A DNA stretch of 64,000 nt. It comes from Aporhodopirellula rubra. GTDB lineage: Bacteria > Planctomycetota > Planctomycetia > Pirellulales > Pirellulaceae. Both the position numbers and the translations under genes were made by a program. The stretch is from assembly GCF_014192335.1 (NCBI RefSeq), contig NZ_JACHXU010000010.1:101816-165815 (forward strand). Direction: 5' to 3'. The notes under the pieces are model-generated. The model was not told the origin of the DNA, made no database searches, and worked only from the letters and a program-made list of their open reading frames with translations. Within the stretch, counting starts at the first letter, position 1, and each line of letters opens with the position of its first letter. Below, in pieces: positions 11,426 to 21,800 of this stretch.

Positions 11426-11594
11426 AGGTGAGATTCCCATACGGAGGAGACTTCGCGAGAAAACGGCGACAAGTCAGCCAATCAATCGACGAACAGAAAA
11501 CGGATCCAGGAGGCACAAATGCCCCGAGAAAGACACTGTCGACCGAAATCGCACCCAGGTCAATCTGCCTGGGGGAGAGGTTTCGACAGGTTCA

Positions 11595-11668
11595 AGCCAG
11601 CGGCCGGATTTGAACCGGCAACCCTCGCATTACGAATGCGATGCTCTGCCAATTGAAGCTACGCTGGC
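11595..11668 (-). tRNA. tRNA-Thr (anticodon CGT)
   Basis: A 74-nt cloverleaf read by eye on the minus strand: acceptor GCCAGCG pairing with CGCTGGC, D-arm with AATTGGCAGAGC, anticodon stem TCGCA/TGCGA enclosing loop TTCGTAA, and T-arm GCCGG TTCAAAT CCGGC. The anticodon CGT reads ACG. CCA is not encoded. Confidence 0.95.
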
Positions 11669-11859
11669 GACTATTTCGGACAGATTATCGACATCGCAGC
11701 GAACACGTCAAGCGGTCCCTTCATTCAGAGAATTCCCTCCCACCGACGCCACCCTCCCCCGCATCGGAGCGAGGCGAGCGAGCTTATCAAAAAATTCACT
11801 CAAACGAGCCCATCCCCCTTGCCAAGGATCCCCTGAATCTTTACTCTTCCCCCCGCACC

Positions 11860-11934
<75 letters not shown>

Positions 11935-11976
11935 TTTTCACAACGTGCCATCCAAGCCCCGGCACAGCGACAATTA

Positions 11977-11998
11977 CCCGGCTAAGCCGGGTTTTTTT
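11977..11998 (+). terminator. Factor-independent terminator after tRNA-Arg
   Basis: A perfect CCCGGCT-AAGCCGGG hairpin is immediately followed by seven T, 43 nt downstream of the tRNA-Arg 3' end. This is the clearest intrinsic terminator in the window. Confidence 0.92.
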
Positions 11999-12481
11999 GT
12001 GCGCCGACGGAATCAGACCAGCATTTGGCGGCACCTTCCGTCTTTTTTGTGGCGTTCGTCCCATCTTGGAGAGCTCAAGGAAGAGCCGCCGTCAGCCGCG
12101 ACGCGGGCAACGTCCGCGTGACGCCAACGCTAATGGTGTTCGTCGATGACAAGCTCCAACGCCTACTTCGCGGCGACGGCTTGCGAGCGTTCCTCGACCG
12201 CCGCAGATTCGGTGACAACGAAGCTCAGCCTGATAACGCCGATCTCAACCCGTGGGGCAATCGGAAGCGTTGGGAACGAGGCCCTCATCCACGACCGCAT
12301 CGACGCCAAAAACGCTTTGCATGGTGCTGCTGGCCAAGTGGCTCGCCTTTGGCGCCAGGTCCGTCGCGATCATCCTTCCGTGGCTGATTGATTTGGCGAA
12401 CCGTCCAAGCGACATCACTCCATAAGGGCGGTCCACGTAGTAGGACTCGACAGCGGACAAAAATGGCCGCGAAGCGGAATC
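11999..12481. other. Intergenic region beside the tRNA genes, no gene supported
   Basis: About 480 bp between the tRNA-Arg terminator and the ASCH gene. Several open frames of 70-120 codons overlap each other on both strands, none with a recognisable motif or ribosome site. I looked for a direct repeat of the tRNA-Arg 3' end as an integration scar and did not find one. Confidence 0.45.
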
Positions 12482-12922
12482 TTAAGCGGAAACGTAGCGT
12501 TTAGACCGTTTCTTTCTTTCGGTAATGAAACGTTGTTGCTTTTGATCTAGATAGCGGTACTGCTGAGGAGGCTGGAAGCCCGCCCAGCGTTGTCGCAATT
12601 CTCGCAAGGAAACGGGTTTTGCGAAACTCTCGAACCCTTTGATCTCAATGCCGATGGCTTTATCTGCTTCGGCGTAGTAGGCATCAAATGCCTGGCGCGT
12701 CACCGAAGCCTGTTTGCCGTGGCTTCGCCAAATCTCAGTTGGCGTTTCAACATGGATTGCCTCGATGGTTGCCACACCGACAACTTCACACTCAGGTGTC
12801 GTTGCGTAGATCACGACGCGGGATCCGGGCTCAATGCTTGGCTTCCGCTTGCGCAACTCCACAGTTTTTCGCCCAGCAGCGATCGACCTGACATGTTCTG
12901 GATGTATGGAGAGAAAGAGCAT
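12482..12922 (-). CDS. ASCH (PUA-like) domain protein
   Basis: A 146-residue soluble protein. The N-terminal half begins MLFLSIHPEHVRSIAAGRKT and continues VELRKRKPS and GSRVVIYATTPECEVVGVA, the pattern of the ASCH fold, a PUA-related domain thought to bind RNA or modified nucleotides. The C-terminal 45 residues are strongly basic (QKQQRFITERKKRSKRY), fitting nucleic-acid contact. The start ATG at 12922 lies one nucleotide after the stop of the GNAT-PIN gene, with AAGG 8 nt upstream inside that gene, so translation is coupled. It is the last gene of a three-gene minus-strand operon. The ASCH assignment is from motif recognition; substrate and partner are unknown. Confidence 0.85.
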   Translation of the reverse strand: MLFLSIHPEHVRSIAAGRKTVELRKRKPSIEPGSRVVIYATTPECEVVGVATIEAIHVETPTEIWRSHGKQASVTRQAFDAYYAEADKAIGIEIKGFESFAKPVSLRELRQRWAGFQPPQQYRYLDQKQQRFITERKKRSKRYVSA

Positions 12923-12923
12923 G

Positions 12924-15026
12924 TCAGACCTTCTGTTCTGTGGATCGCGTATAAATCTCGTAGAACACCTCGGCAGGAATCGCGAACGCTCCCTGGAATG
13001 TTTGTCGCCTCATTCCATGCGACTCTAGCACCATGTTTACGTCATCGAGCGTCAGCATGTTCCGAAATAACTCAGTACCTGTAAATTCCATCGCAAGCCC
13101 TTCCGCTTCGGGGCTACCGAAATGCTCAATAAGGTGTTGATACTCGTAAACGCCAAAACGATTAAACTGGCGGTATAGATTCTTCACCCTTCCCGTGACA
13201 CGTCTGGTCAAAGCGGAGCAGGCTCGGATCCGGCCACCGCCTTTGATTTTCTTTCCACTGACATACCAAAGGATTCTCCCGACGTCCTCGGTAGGGCTGT
13301 TTCGCGGCTTTTTGTAAAATACAGAATCCGGGTTGATGACGAGCGGCGTATCTGGATCGAATAGTGATAAATCCCACAGGCGAAAGTCGAAAAGTTCCTT
13401 CGCCCAGCGAGGCCGAATGGGAACAATCCACGTTTTCAGGTGGCCGAACGCGGCTTTGCCCGGGTGGATGAGACGTTCAATCTGCTGTGTTTCAGCCTCG
13501 CTCCCAACGGCAGCGTGATTTCTGTTCACGATGCTAAGTAAGCTTTCGGCACATTTCCCCACGTCTGCCTCCGCCTTCAGCTGAGACAATTCGTCAATCA
13601 GCTTTTCTTTCGGCCAAATTCCCGGTAGGGATATCCGAGCGTGCTTTTCTTCGGATTGAATCCAGCCACGGCGCGACAATGCATCCATCACAAGCGGCTC
13701 GGGGTTCGGATCAGTGATCGTCACGATCCGTCGCTCATCACTTTGCCAAGCTCCAAGTGGTTGATCCGCAATGTATTCGGCAAGAACCCGGCCCAATCGC
13801 GTACCTCTCAAAGTTCTGTTTATTCGCAAGCGGAAGATCTGGCGAAATCCGCCTTCCAAAACATGAATAGAGAACAGTGCGACGCTGTCATTCGTTGACG
13901 AGCTGACGCGATAGAGCTCCCACTCCTTGGGGTTCGCAAGCATATCCTTGAGCTGTGCCCGAAAGGATCGCAAGCCCTCACCGTTTTGTTGGTCGAGAAA
14001 CGCTTCAAGGTTAAACTCATCGGTTGACTTGACCCTCGTTCGCTCAAGTCCGGAATTGGTGAGTTCGCGGTACTCGTAGCGATGAGCATTGATGACGGCG
14101 TCGTGCTGCGTAACCAGTTCTTCTGGCGATAAGATTCGCAATCCGAGTTGATTGAATAGTTCATCCCGGAAACCAATTACCGGGCCATCGCGTGTCACAA
14201 AAGCCGCTGCTTCAATCGCAGCCGATATCGCAATATGGCGTTGATCCGACTTGCTCGACTCGTCTTTCGGACTACCCATCACGTTGCAGACGATTTTCAG
14301 TAGTCGCTCGACTTCTTTATGATCCGCTGTAACTTGACCCCAGTGGTCGTCGATTGCATCGATAATGGCCGTCTTAAGAGATCCTTCCTGCCGAGCTAAA
14401 TCAGCGAAGATTTCTGGTGTGACAGACAACGCGACTTGGTCAATTAACCAGTCCGCCTTCAATCCCATACTTCGTTCATGGCTTGGCCTCTTCGGAAACT
14501 CAATGTCAATAACGACATTAGCGTCGCATACAACGGTTGCGACATCGGCCTCTTGCTCGATGCTATCGAACAGTGGCATTTCGCTGATTGCCAAACTGAA
14601 AGCTATTAACTCACTTCCGTCGATCTTTTTGCCGGTAAAACGTCGAACAGCTTTGAATCCAAGACATCGCCACGCGTCCGCAGCTTCGTAGTCTACCCGG
14701 CAGTTCGCACGTATTCGTGCGTGCGTTGGGTGCGCATCTTTAAGGGTTGCAACTAGCCGCCGAGCAATCCCTCGCCTCCTGTGATGTTTAGCTACGCAAA
14801 GATGTGCGACACGCACTTCGTAGTTCATGTTCGTTGTGAAGAGCACGTACCCAGCGATCTCACTACTGTCACTCGCAATGAAAATTTGGCGTGATTCGGC
14901 TCTCTGTTCAAATGCGCCGTCCGGCATGAAGCCCAAGACATCTTTCTGTGTCTTGTAGAGTTCCATGACCGCTTCTAACTCGCTCGCAGTCTCAATTGGT
15001 TTGATCGCAACATCACCGCTGCTCAC
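12924..15026 (-). CDS. GNAT acetyltransferase - PIN nuclease - PUA-like multidomain fusion
   Basis: A 700-residue soluble protein with an unusual domain chain. Residues 5-150 form a GNAT N-acetyltransferase, with the acetyl-CoA loop HHRRRGIARRL at 81-91. Residues 163-300 form a VapC-like PIN domain: acidic residues D168 (CDANVVID), E205, D261 (SDQRHIAISAAIE) and D280 (VTRDG) sit in the expected order for a metal-dependent RNase. Residues 335-470 look like a second, degenerate GNAT (LRINRTLRGTRLGRVLAE). Residues 530-660 have a PUA/EVE-like pattern (ILWYVSGKK, GGGRIRACSALTRR, RFGVYEYQHLI). The GTG start overlaps the upstream small gene as GTGA. A toxin or stress effector acting on RNA is a plausible inference; no close named family is known to me. 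Confidence 0.85.
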   Translation of the reverse strand: MSSGDVAIKPIETASELEAVMELYKTQKDVLGFMPDGAFEQRAESRQIFIASDSSEIAGYVLFTTNMNYEVRVAHLCVAKHHRRRGIARRLVATLKDAHPTHARIRANCRVDYEAADAWRCLGFKAVRRFTGKKIDGSELIAFSLAISEMPLFDSIEQEADVATVVCDANVVIDIEFPKRPSHERSMGLKADWLIDQVALSVTPEIFADLARQEGSLKTAIIDAIDDHWGQVTADHKEVERLLKIVCNVMGSPKDESSKSDQRHIAISAAIEAAAFVTRDGPVIGFRDELFNQLGLRILSPEELVTQHDAVINAHRYEYRELTNSGLERTRVKSTDEFNLEAFLDQQNGEGLRSFRAQLKDMLANPKEWELYRVSSSTNDSVALFSIHVLEGGFRQIFRLRINRTLRGTRLGRVLAEYIADQPLGAWQSDERRIVTITDPNPEPLVMDALSRRGWIQSEEKHARISLPGIWPKEKLIDELSQLKAEADVGKCAESLLSIVNRNHAAVGSEAETQQIERLIHPGKAAFGHLKTWIVPIRPRWAKELFDFRLWDLSLFDPDTPLVINPDSVFYKKPRNSPTEDVGRILWYVSGKKIKGGGRIRACSALTRRVTGRVKNLYRQFNRFGVYEYQHLIEHFGSPEAEGLAMEFTGTELFRNMLTLDDVNMVLESHGMRRQTFQGAFAIPAEVFYEIYTRSTEQKV

Positions 15027-15226
15027 GAGGTTGCTCCCCGCATGTGACGCAACTCATTCTCAGCGACCGGATTGATTGGCCATTCGCGGAGCCGAACCTC
15101 GATTCCGTAGCGTTCGAAGCAGACCACTTGCCTCTTGACTTTGTGCTCCACCACTCGCACCAGTTTCGTGTAGCTGTTACCTGACCTAGGTATTTCTGAA
15201 CGTTTCTCGTTCCAGCAATTCAGCAT
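15023..15226 (-). CDS. Small protein leading the GNAT-PIN operon, unknown
   Basis: A 67-residue basic protein starting at ATG 15226 (a TTG at 15244 would add six residues). Its stop overlaps the GTG start of the GNAT-PIN gene by 2 nt, so the pair is translationally coupled. The sequence is rich in charged residues (VVEHKVKRQVVCFERYG, EWPINPVAENELRHMRG) with no membrane segment or recognised motif. By position it could be an antitoxin or a regulator of the downstream nuclease, or only the remnant of a longer gene. No good ribosome site is seen, so the start is uncertain. Confidence 0.5.
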   Translation of the reverse strand: MLNCWNEKRSEIPRSGNSYTKLVRVVEHKVKRQVVCFERYGIEVRLREWPINPVAENELRHMRGATS

Positions 15227-15469
15227 GTTGCGTTGACTACTCAATTAGGTGATTGAAGCGGTTCTGTCACAGTGTACTGATTGGAAGCATCCTGTTGGAG
15301 CCTGTATGTCAAAACGGCGTTGCCTCGGGCACCATCGAATGTGACGACGCTTTAGAGCAGGAAGCGTCTTAAATAATTGTTAAAAGTTGAAAGATGGTCT
15401 CCCAGAGGGCAGAATCTGCCCTTCGCAATTTTCCAATTTTCGTCGGGTGCAACCGACGGGGAGACCATC

Positions 15470-15628
15470 ATGAATGAAGTTAGTCTTTTGCAATCTCTTG
15501 GGCAAGTTTCAGCGTCAGAAACCGGGGGAGTCTTTCGTGACTTCATCCGTGGCCACGTCCGCGTGATGATCAGTGTAGTGATGGCTGCTGAAGTCACGCA
15601 GCTCTGTGGTCCCAACCAGCGAATCTAA
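15470..15628 (+). pseudogene. Truncated IS256-type transposase N-terminus
   Basis: Starts at ATG 15470 with GGGGAGA 6 nt upstream and stops after 52 residues. The peptide (LLQSLGQVSASETGG, VFRDFIRGHVRVMI, MAAEVTQLCGPNQRI) resembles the first 50 residues of mutator/IS256-family transposases, in which the ...EVxxLCG.. helix is conserved. The catalytic DDE part is missing entirely. Family assignment is from memory of the N-terminal pattern. Confidence 0.6.
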
Positions 15629-15734
15629 CCCGACCTAGTAATGGGCGTTCAGGAAATTGCCAACGAGTGAGCCTTGGTTGGCCACGAGGTCGTTTCTAAA
15701 TTATCACGAGATGAGGTGATCAGGAAGACTCTCC

Positions 15735-15917
15735 GAGCATCTCGACAACGTCATCGATCCACGAACTGGAAAGGTCACGAACCCGCTCGCCAGCCTCCTC
15801 TTCATGACCGGTTGTGCGGTCATCGCTGGTGCAGACATTTTCGTCGCCATTGCTCGCTTCGCCAACGCCGAAAAGGATTGGTTGGAGAAGTCTCTGAACT
15901 TGAGTTCGGTGGCCTTC
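15735..15917 (+). pseudogene. ISAs1-family transposase fragment
   Basis: In frame with position 15735 the peptide reads SEHLDNVIDPRTGK, then GCAVIAGADIFVAIARFANA and EKDWLEKSLNLS. This is the N-terminal domain of ISAs1 (H-repeat) transposases, which begins with a DPR motif and continues with a GAD..VAI..F motif. There is no start codon in place, a stop precedes it at 15717, and homology ends after about 60 residues. It is a different subfamily from the two copies at 42-43 kb and 51 kb. Confidence 0.7.
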
Positions 15918-16298
15918 ACACGACCGATATCGTTCGATCTTGAAACCTATGAAGTCGGAAGAATTCGAACGCAGTCTGCTCGCAGGGTTGCCCGGCCATG
16001 CAGGGCTAACCCTGCCTCTCGGTGTCGGAATCTTCGCATATTACGTGCTCGGCATTGAAACGTTGCGGCACGATTTGCTCGTTCCCGCCGCAACTCTCGG
16101 TCTTCGGACTGGCCCGCCTGAGCAGGCAGGGGCCCTTGGTGGAGGGGGGTGGCGTCTCTCATTGCGGACTGGGGCTTTGGGCGAAGGGTGGGTTTTCCGT
16201 CATTTCGTGGGTTCGCTTGAGCGATGTGGCGAGAACGTCGTAACCGCGACTTAGAGTTTTTCGTTACATCGCTTTCGATGTGGGTACTGGAACTGAAA
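15918..16298. other. Gap between transposase debris and the GGDEF-EAL gene
   Basis: About 380 bp with no recognisable gene; includes a G-rich stretch around 16130-16190. The promoter of the GGDEF-EAL gene probably lies at its right end. Confidence 0.45.
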
Positions 16299-18215
16299 AT
16301 GAATGACTGGGGCAAACCAACACTAACGGATGACGTTTTTGTCGAATCGACAAACACGGAGGTTCTTCGTGCGCGGAGGGTTTGGCTGTTCGCGTCTGTG
16401 ATGAGCGCGACCTGGCTCTTCTTTGCCGTCTTTCTGTGGTTGCGTCAGTTTTCAATCGCGGCTCAGGAGTGCGTGTTGGCGTTCCTCGTGATCTCGGTCA
16501 TCAATTTTGTGTATCGAAGAAGCGACAGGTACAGTCGCGTGATGAATCTGAATCTCGCGACCAGTGCAGTGGGGTTGTTCTCTGTATCGGTGAGCGACCC
16601 CGCCATGCACGGGACGATGCTGTTCTACCCTGTTTCAATCTTGGTTTCGTCGCAGCTTTTGGGGGTGCGATCGGCCTTGATTTGGTTTTGCATTAATCTG
16701 ATTGCGATGACGGGTTTCTTTTTGTCGATTGACGGAATCGAGGGGCTATTCAGTTCGACGAGGTTCGATGAGTTGGTGCTTTTGCTCGGAGTCGCTACTT
16801 GTGTCTATTTTTGTTGTCACCAAGGCGAAGAATACTACCGCAGGCGAACCGATGGGCTGATCAATTTAAGCCAAGACCTGCAAGCCAAAAGTGAGACGCT
16901 TCACGCTCTCGCTACCACCGATGCGCTGACCGGTTTGATCAATCGATTCGAATTCCAGGAACGGCTTCGACATTCGGTTCAAGAGTCTGTTGAAACATCA
17001 ACGCCCATGGCCGTTTTCATGATCGACATGAACGGGTTCAAGGAGATCAACGACACACTTGGTCATCCCATTGGCGATGCGGCGTTGGTTTCCATCGCGA
17101 ACTTATTGGTTGATCGATTTGGCGACGATACCGAAGTGGCGAGGCTCGGAGGGGACGAGTTCTGCTTGCTCAAGGCCGAAGTAGGCGGCCCGGAGGAGGC
17201 CGATCTGATCGCGGAAGAGGCTCTGGAACTGTTAACGCATCGATGTGTTTTGACGAACACTAGTTTTCCACTGAGTGCCAGCGTTGGCTATTGCCTTGTT
17301 CCCGAACACGCAACGTCGGACGAGGACGCGCTCGCGTTCGCAGACACTGCGATGTTTCATGCGAAGGATCATCGGTTAGGGTACGCACGCTATGAGCGAG
17401 AAATGACGGAAAAACTGATTGAGTATCGGTCCGTCCAGGAGAAACTCTCGTTGGCACACCAGCGAGATGAGTTCTTTCTCGTCTATCAGCCACAGGTCTG
17501 TTTGGATACCGGAATGGTAACCGGTGTAGAGGCCTTGTTGAGATGGAGATGCGACGGCAACGTTGTGCCGCCAGGACAATTCATTCATTTACTGGAACGA
17601 AGTCGCGAAATACTGCCTGTCAGTAACTGGATCATTCATGAGGCCTGCCGCCAGCTGGCTCTATGGGATGCTGAGGGGTTCTCTATCAGCATGTCCGTTA
17701 ACGTGAGTGCGTTGCAATTTGCGGACCCGGATTTTTACGCGACCGTTGTCGACGCGATTGATACGTTTGGAGTGGACCCAAGGCAGCTCGACTTTGAGAT
17801 CACGGAGGGCTTGTTAATCGACGACGTCGACGCCGCAGTTGAAAAACTGAAGCAGCTCAAAGATCTGGGGGCGAGTATCAGTATTGATGACTTCGGAACC
17901 GGCTATTCTTCCCTGGCGTACTTGCGTCAATTTCCCATCGACCGGCTAAAAATCGATCGCGCTTTCATCAAAGATTTTCCGGATGCCGATGATGGGATGA
18001 TCGCGACAAGCATTGTTGTGCTAGCGAAGTCGTTGGGACTCAAAGTATTGGCGGAAGGCGTTGAAACGAAGGAGCAACTTGAATTTCTTCAGTATCACGA
18101 TTGCGGCGAATATCAAGGTTACTTTTTCAGTCGACCGGTGTCACCCGAAGAGATTGTGGAGCGTCTTACACGTATGAAGCAATCATCCTTGATGGAGTCG
18201 CACGCCGTCGTCTAA
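16299..18215 (+). CDS. Membrane-bound GGDEF-EAL protein (cyclic di-GMP turnover)
   Basis: A 638-residue inner-membrane signalling protein. The N-terminal 190 residues hold about six hydrophobic segments (for example LFASVMSATWLFFAVFLWL and LVLLLGVATCVYFC) as a sensor. A GGDEF domain follows with an intact active site (RLGGDEFCLL near residue 285) and the metal-binding DMNGFKEINDTLGH. An EAL domain comes last: the signature is GVEALLRW, and IDDFGTGYSSLAYL and LAEGVETKEQL are present, so both diguanylate cyclase and phosphodiesterase activities look possible. I chose ATG 16299 because GGAACTGAAA precedes it; ATG 16278 and ATG 16224 are upstream alternatives. It is a single gene on the plus strand between transposase debris and a long gap. 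Confidence 0.94.
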   Translation: MNDWGKPTLTDDVFVESTNTEVLRARRVWLFASVMSATWLFFAVFLWLRQFSIAAQECVLAFLVISVINFVYRRSDRYSRVMNLNLATSAVGLFSVSVSDPAMHGTMLFYPVSILVSSQLLGVRSALIWFCINLIAMTGFFLSIDGIEGLFSSTRFDELVLLLGVATCVYFCCHQGEEYYRRRTDGLINLSQDLQAKSETLHALATTDALTGLINRFEFQERLRHSVQESVETSTPMAVFMIDMNGFKEINDTLGHPIGDAALVSIANLLVDRFGDDTEVARLGGDEFCLLKAEVGGPEEADLIAEEALELLTHRCVLTNTSFPLSASVGYCLVPEHATSDEDALAFADTAMFHAKDHRLGYARYEREMTEKLIEYRSVQEKLSLAHQRDEFFLVYQPQVCLDTGMVTGVEALLRWRCDGNVVPPGQFIHLLERSREILPVSNWIIHEACRQLALWDAEGFSISMSVNVSALQFADPDFYATVVDAIDTFGVDPRQLDFEITEGLLIDDVDAAVEKLKQLKDLGASISIDDFGTGYSSLAYLRQFPIDRLKIDRAFIKDFPDADDGMIATSIVVLAKSLGLKVLAEGVETKEQLEFLQYHDCGEYQGYFFSRPVSPEEIVERLTRMKQSSLMESHAVV

Positions 18216-18893
18216 CTCCGATTCGATGCCCGCAAATGGAGTTGCACGGCAGAGATTCTCTCGGTCAGTTCTTCGAGACGAGAGCGTTTGTTAGCAATCT
18301 CAGTTCCGTCCGTCGTCGGATTGATTGTTGTTCCGCGTTGCCTGCCAAGTCCTTTTCTTGGCCAAACGGCCAATCAAGTAGGCCGGATCAAGGAGAGAAG
18401 CGACGTAGCTCCGGCATCGGGGCTGGGAAAACTCCTGTCATTGAAGTTCGTGCTTGATCGAGGGCATTCTAGAAACGTTGTGGGTTCGAGTAAGACCTGC
18501 GGGCCATTTCAATTCCCTTCGTCTTGTTTTTAGCCGAGAGTTCGTTGACGAAAATTCGTCTGGCCACGCGTGCGGTATACGTCAGTCAACCGTGGCGGAC
18601 TTGGTGATACTTGCGGACCGCGATAATTTGATGGAAATGCGCGCGTGATGGCGAAAGGGTCATGCCATTTTGTCGCTGTGTCTCCGAATCCGACGCACCG
18701 ATACTCGGAAGCAGTCCGTCGAAGAATTACAATCAACTGTGAGCAGATACCATTCGCAAGTTCAATACTCAATTCGCCAAATGACACGAACCGAAACCAT
18801 GTCGTTCGAGTCGGAACACGATGTGCCTCCGAACGGTGCGTAGTTTATTTATCTTTCTAGTCGCGACAAGATTTTCAATCGGAAAGGAACCGC
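18216..18893. other. Intergenic region, no gene seen
   Basis: About 680 bp between the GGDEF-EAL gene and the giant surface-protein gene. Open frames up to 118 codons have no motif. The promoter of the surface-protein gene is expected in the right part; no clear -35/-10 pair can be named. Confidence 0.45.
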
Positions 18894-21800
18894 ATGACTT
18901 CTGATCAGGCTGCGCGTAATCAAAGTAAACGCGCCGATATCAGCAAGCGGAAAAGGCTGGCAACACGCTGTCACCGTCGTTGGCGATTCGAGCAATTAGA
19001 GTCACGATGGATGCTCGCTGCATCAATCGTCGGTGAACCAATCGCAACTTCCTCTGTCTCGATGCCGGTTGCGGAGGCAGCCACGCTCGAATTTGAATCC
19101 GTTTTCGACGGTCGCGACTTGCAGATTGCACGCGCAGGGAAGCAACAGGATGATGGATCTGCCAATCGTTTCTTGATTCACGTTGACACCCATACTGAAC
19201 TCTCCCTGTACATCGATACACAGGAGGCCAAGCCGCAATATTCAGCACAGCTATTGGACATGGATGAGAACAGAATTGACTTTGAGTACGACTCTCATCC
19301 GTCGGAGGTGATTGAACTCTTCGCTCCCAAAGCGGGCGATTATATCATTGAACTGTTTGGATTAGATTCGGTTGATTATCAGGTGCGTGTGCTGCAGGGA
19401 GACCTGCCGTTTGAGCCCACGCGTGTTGCACGGACGAGGCGGACCGACCCAGGCGTCATCAATTCGAGCTTCGCAGGGGTGATCACGAGTGGATTGCGAG
19501 ACGAAGACATCGATACCTATTCGCTGGGAATTGTCGAGGGTGGCACTGAAATTGACGTGTTGGCGAGTATCCCGGTCGACGGGACCGTAATTCCGATTGT
19601 CGAAGTATATGGCCCGAACGGAATTTTGGAGGATGAAGATCCAGCCCGAGAACGCGTCCGAAGCGTCGCGACGGTTTCAGGCCAATACGAGGTGCGAGTG
19701 CGCAATGAAGCTGTCACGGGGGACAGTCGCTATACAAAATCGGATTTGGGCACCTGGCTCGAGGCCGAACAGACGGCGCAGACTCTTGGAGGTCACCTTG
19801 TTGCGATCAACAGCCAAGAGGAGCAATCGCTCATCGAATCGTTTGAATTGGAAACTTGGCTAGGGTTGAGACTCGAAGAGCACGCTCTATTTGACTCGCT
19901 TCAGTGGACCAGTGGGCAGGATGTCACCTATTCGAACTGGTCTTACAACGCTGGTTCCTCATACGGTCCGGCGAAGATGAGCCATAACGGTCAATGGACA
20001 TTGGACGGTCGCTTTTCCTACCAAGAGAACTGGGCCGTACTGGAGTTTCCTCGAACCGAAGCAGATCCCGTTTCATCGCTATCGGGAGCGGATGGTCTTT
20101 ATTTGATCGACGTTACCCTCAAAGATACGACGGCGCCTCAGTTCGCGAGCGTATACGGAATTCCGACTCATGATTTGATCGCAGATACGCCGCTAGCTCA
20201 TTTGGCAATCAAGTTCAGCGAAAACGTCTACTTCAATGGGGAACCAAGCGATGCGATTGACCTTCGTGAGGCGGGCACTGACGGTGAGTTCTTTACGGAC
20301 GACGATCGAGTTTTCGAGGTCACGATAAATAGTTCGCTTTGGATGGGCCCATGGCTAGCGATGGATGTCGCGGACGGACCTCTGTCAAACGGTCACTATC
20401 AAGTATCCGTTTCAGACCAACTGGTAGATTTTTTTGGAAATCCATTAGCCGACGGTGATGGATTCAGCAGAGCGTTTGAAGTTGCCTACGATACGGAGAA
20501 GCATATTTTCGAAGGATTTGACAATGACACGATCGCTACCGCGACTCCAATACCACTGACGAGTGATACGGACGGGACGGGCTTGTTCCACAGTACGCGA
20601 ACCGGGATCGGATCCAATTACACGAGGGACGACGTTGACTATTGGTCGTTTGAAGCTCCAGCCGGTTCCCATGTCAGCGTGCGGTTCGAGAGCAAACCGA
20701 CGTACACGAGCGATTTGCTCGATGCGGATGGGAACGTTCTCGCATCAGGTGTGTATGCGATCGACGCAACGATTCTTCCTGATTCATCCCGATACTACTT
20801 GCGTGTGCAAACTAAATTCAGGTTGCACGGCAACGCTCCGTATCAAATTTCGCTGGATGTATCGCCTTCAATTCAGATGGAGTCTCATGCCAATCAATGG
20901 CAAGGGAATGGGGCGGTCGAGTCATTTCGGTTCGAACAAACCACGAACCCGCGAGTGGCTGAAATCACGGGAGCCCTGTCCTCTGAGTCGGGCATTCAGT
21001 ACGACACGTTTTCTCTCGGTTTGCTCAATGCCGGTTCGATCGTCTCGCTCCGTTCTCGCTTTCCTCATTGGAGCGAACTGAAACCGTTTGTTGAGCTGCG
21101 AAGCGATTTTGAAAACGTCGTCGATCTCGAAGACTCCGAAGATAGTTTTCAAGGAAAAATCGTTTATGATGCGGAGTACTACGCAGTCATTCGAGCTGAC
21201 AGAGGCACCGGATTACACGGACAGTATGTCCTCGATATTGAGGTTGAAGATAACGTCGTCCCGCAGCTCACAAGTGCATTTGCTCTGCCTCGTGAAGGGG
21301 AAATAGGCGACGAACTCATTAGCTGGTTCGGATTGACGTTCAGTGAAGCCGTTTACCTGACCGGTGACTCAATTGAACTCCGAGAGGCGGGCGATGACAA
21401 GGTTTTCGATACGAATGATGACCGAAGTTACGATGTCAGGCTAGCGAGTGACGAATTGTCTTCTGAGTTCATCGTCGCCGTGATGAACGGTCCGTTATCG
21501 ACAGGTCGATTCCGATTGGCGTTGTCATCGAGTGTGATCGATCAATCCGGAAACGCTCTTGGTGGTGGGATTCCCAGTTTCTACTTTTTCGAAATCGATG
21601 CGTTCGACAGCACGCAGCTCTTTGAAGGTTTCGATAATGATACGTCTGAATCGGCCACTGCACTGTCATTCGAACGGGATCCCAGTGGAACAAGCCTGTC
21701 TCGTACTCAACGAACGGGCGTCGGCGCGTTAGAAACTCTTGATGATGCCGATTGGTGGCGCGTGGAGGGGCGGGCCGGAGAGAGTGTACGTATTTCACTC

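Noticed and set aside
10226-11431. 401-codon plus-strand frame opposite the alpha-CTD/TPR gene
   Set aside because: Antisense shadow; low-complexity composition follows from codon bias of the real gene on the other strand.
11377-11440. ATG 11440 as start of the alpha-CTD/TPR gene
   Set aside because: Possible, but the five extra residues lack a ribosome site; ATG 11425 was preferred without certainty.
12025-12460. Overlapping open frames between tRNA-Arg and the ASCH gene
   Set aside because: Three or more frames on both strands are open at once with no protein signature. I considered an integrase remnant but found no integrase motif.
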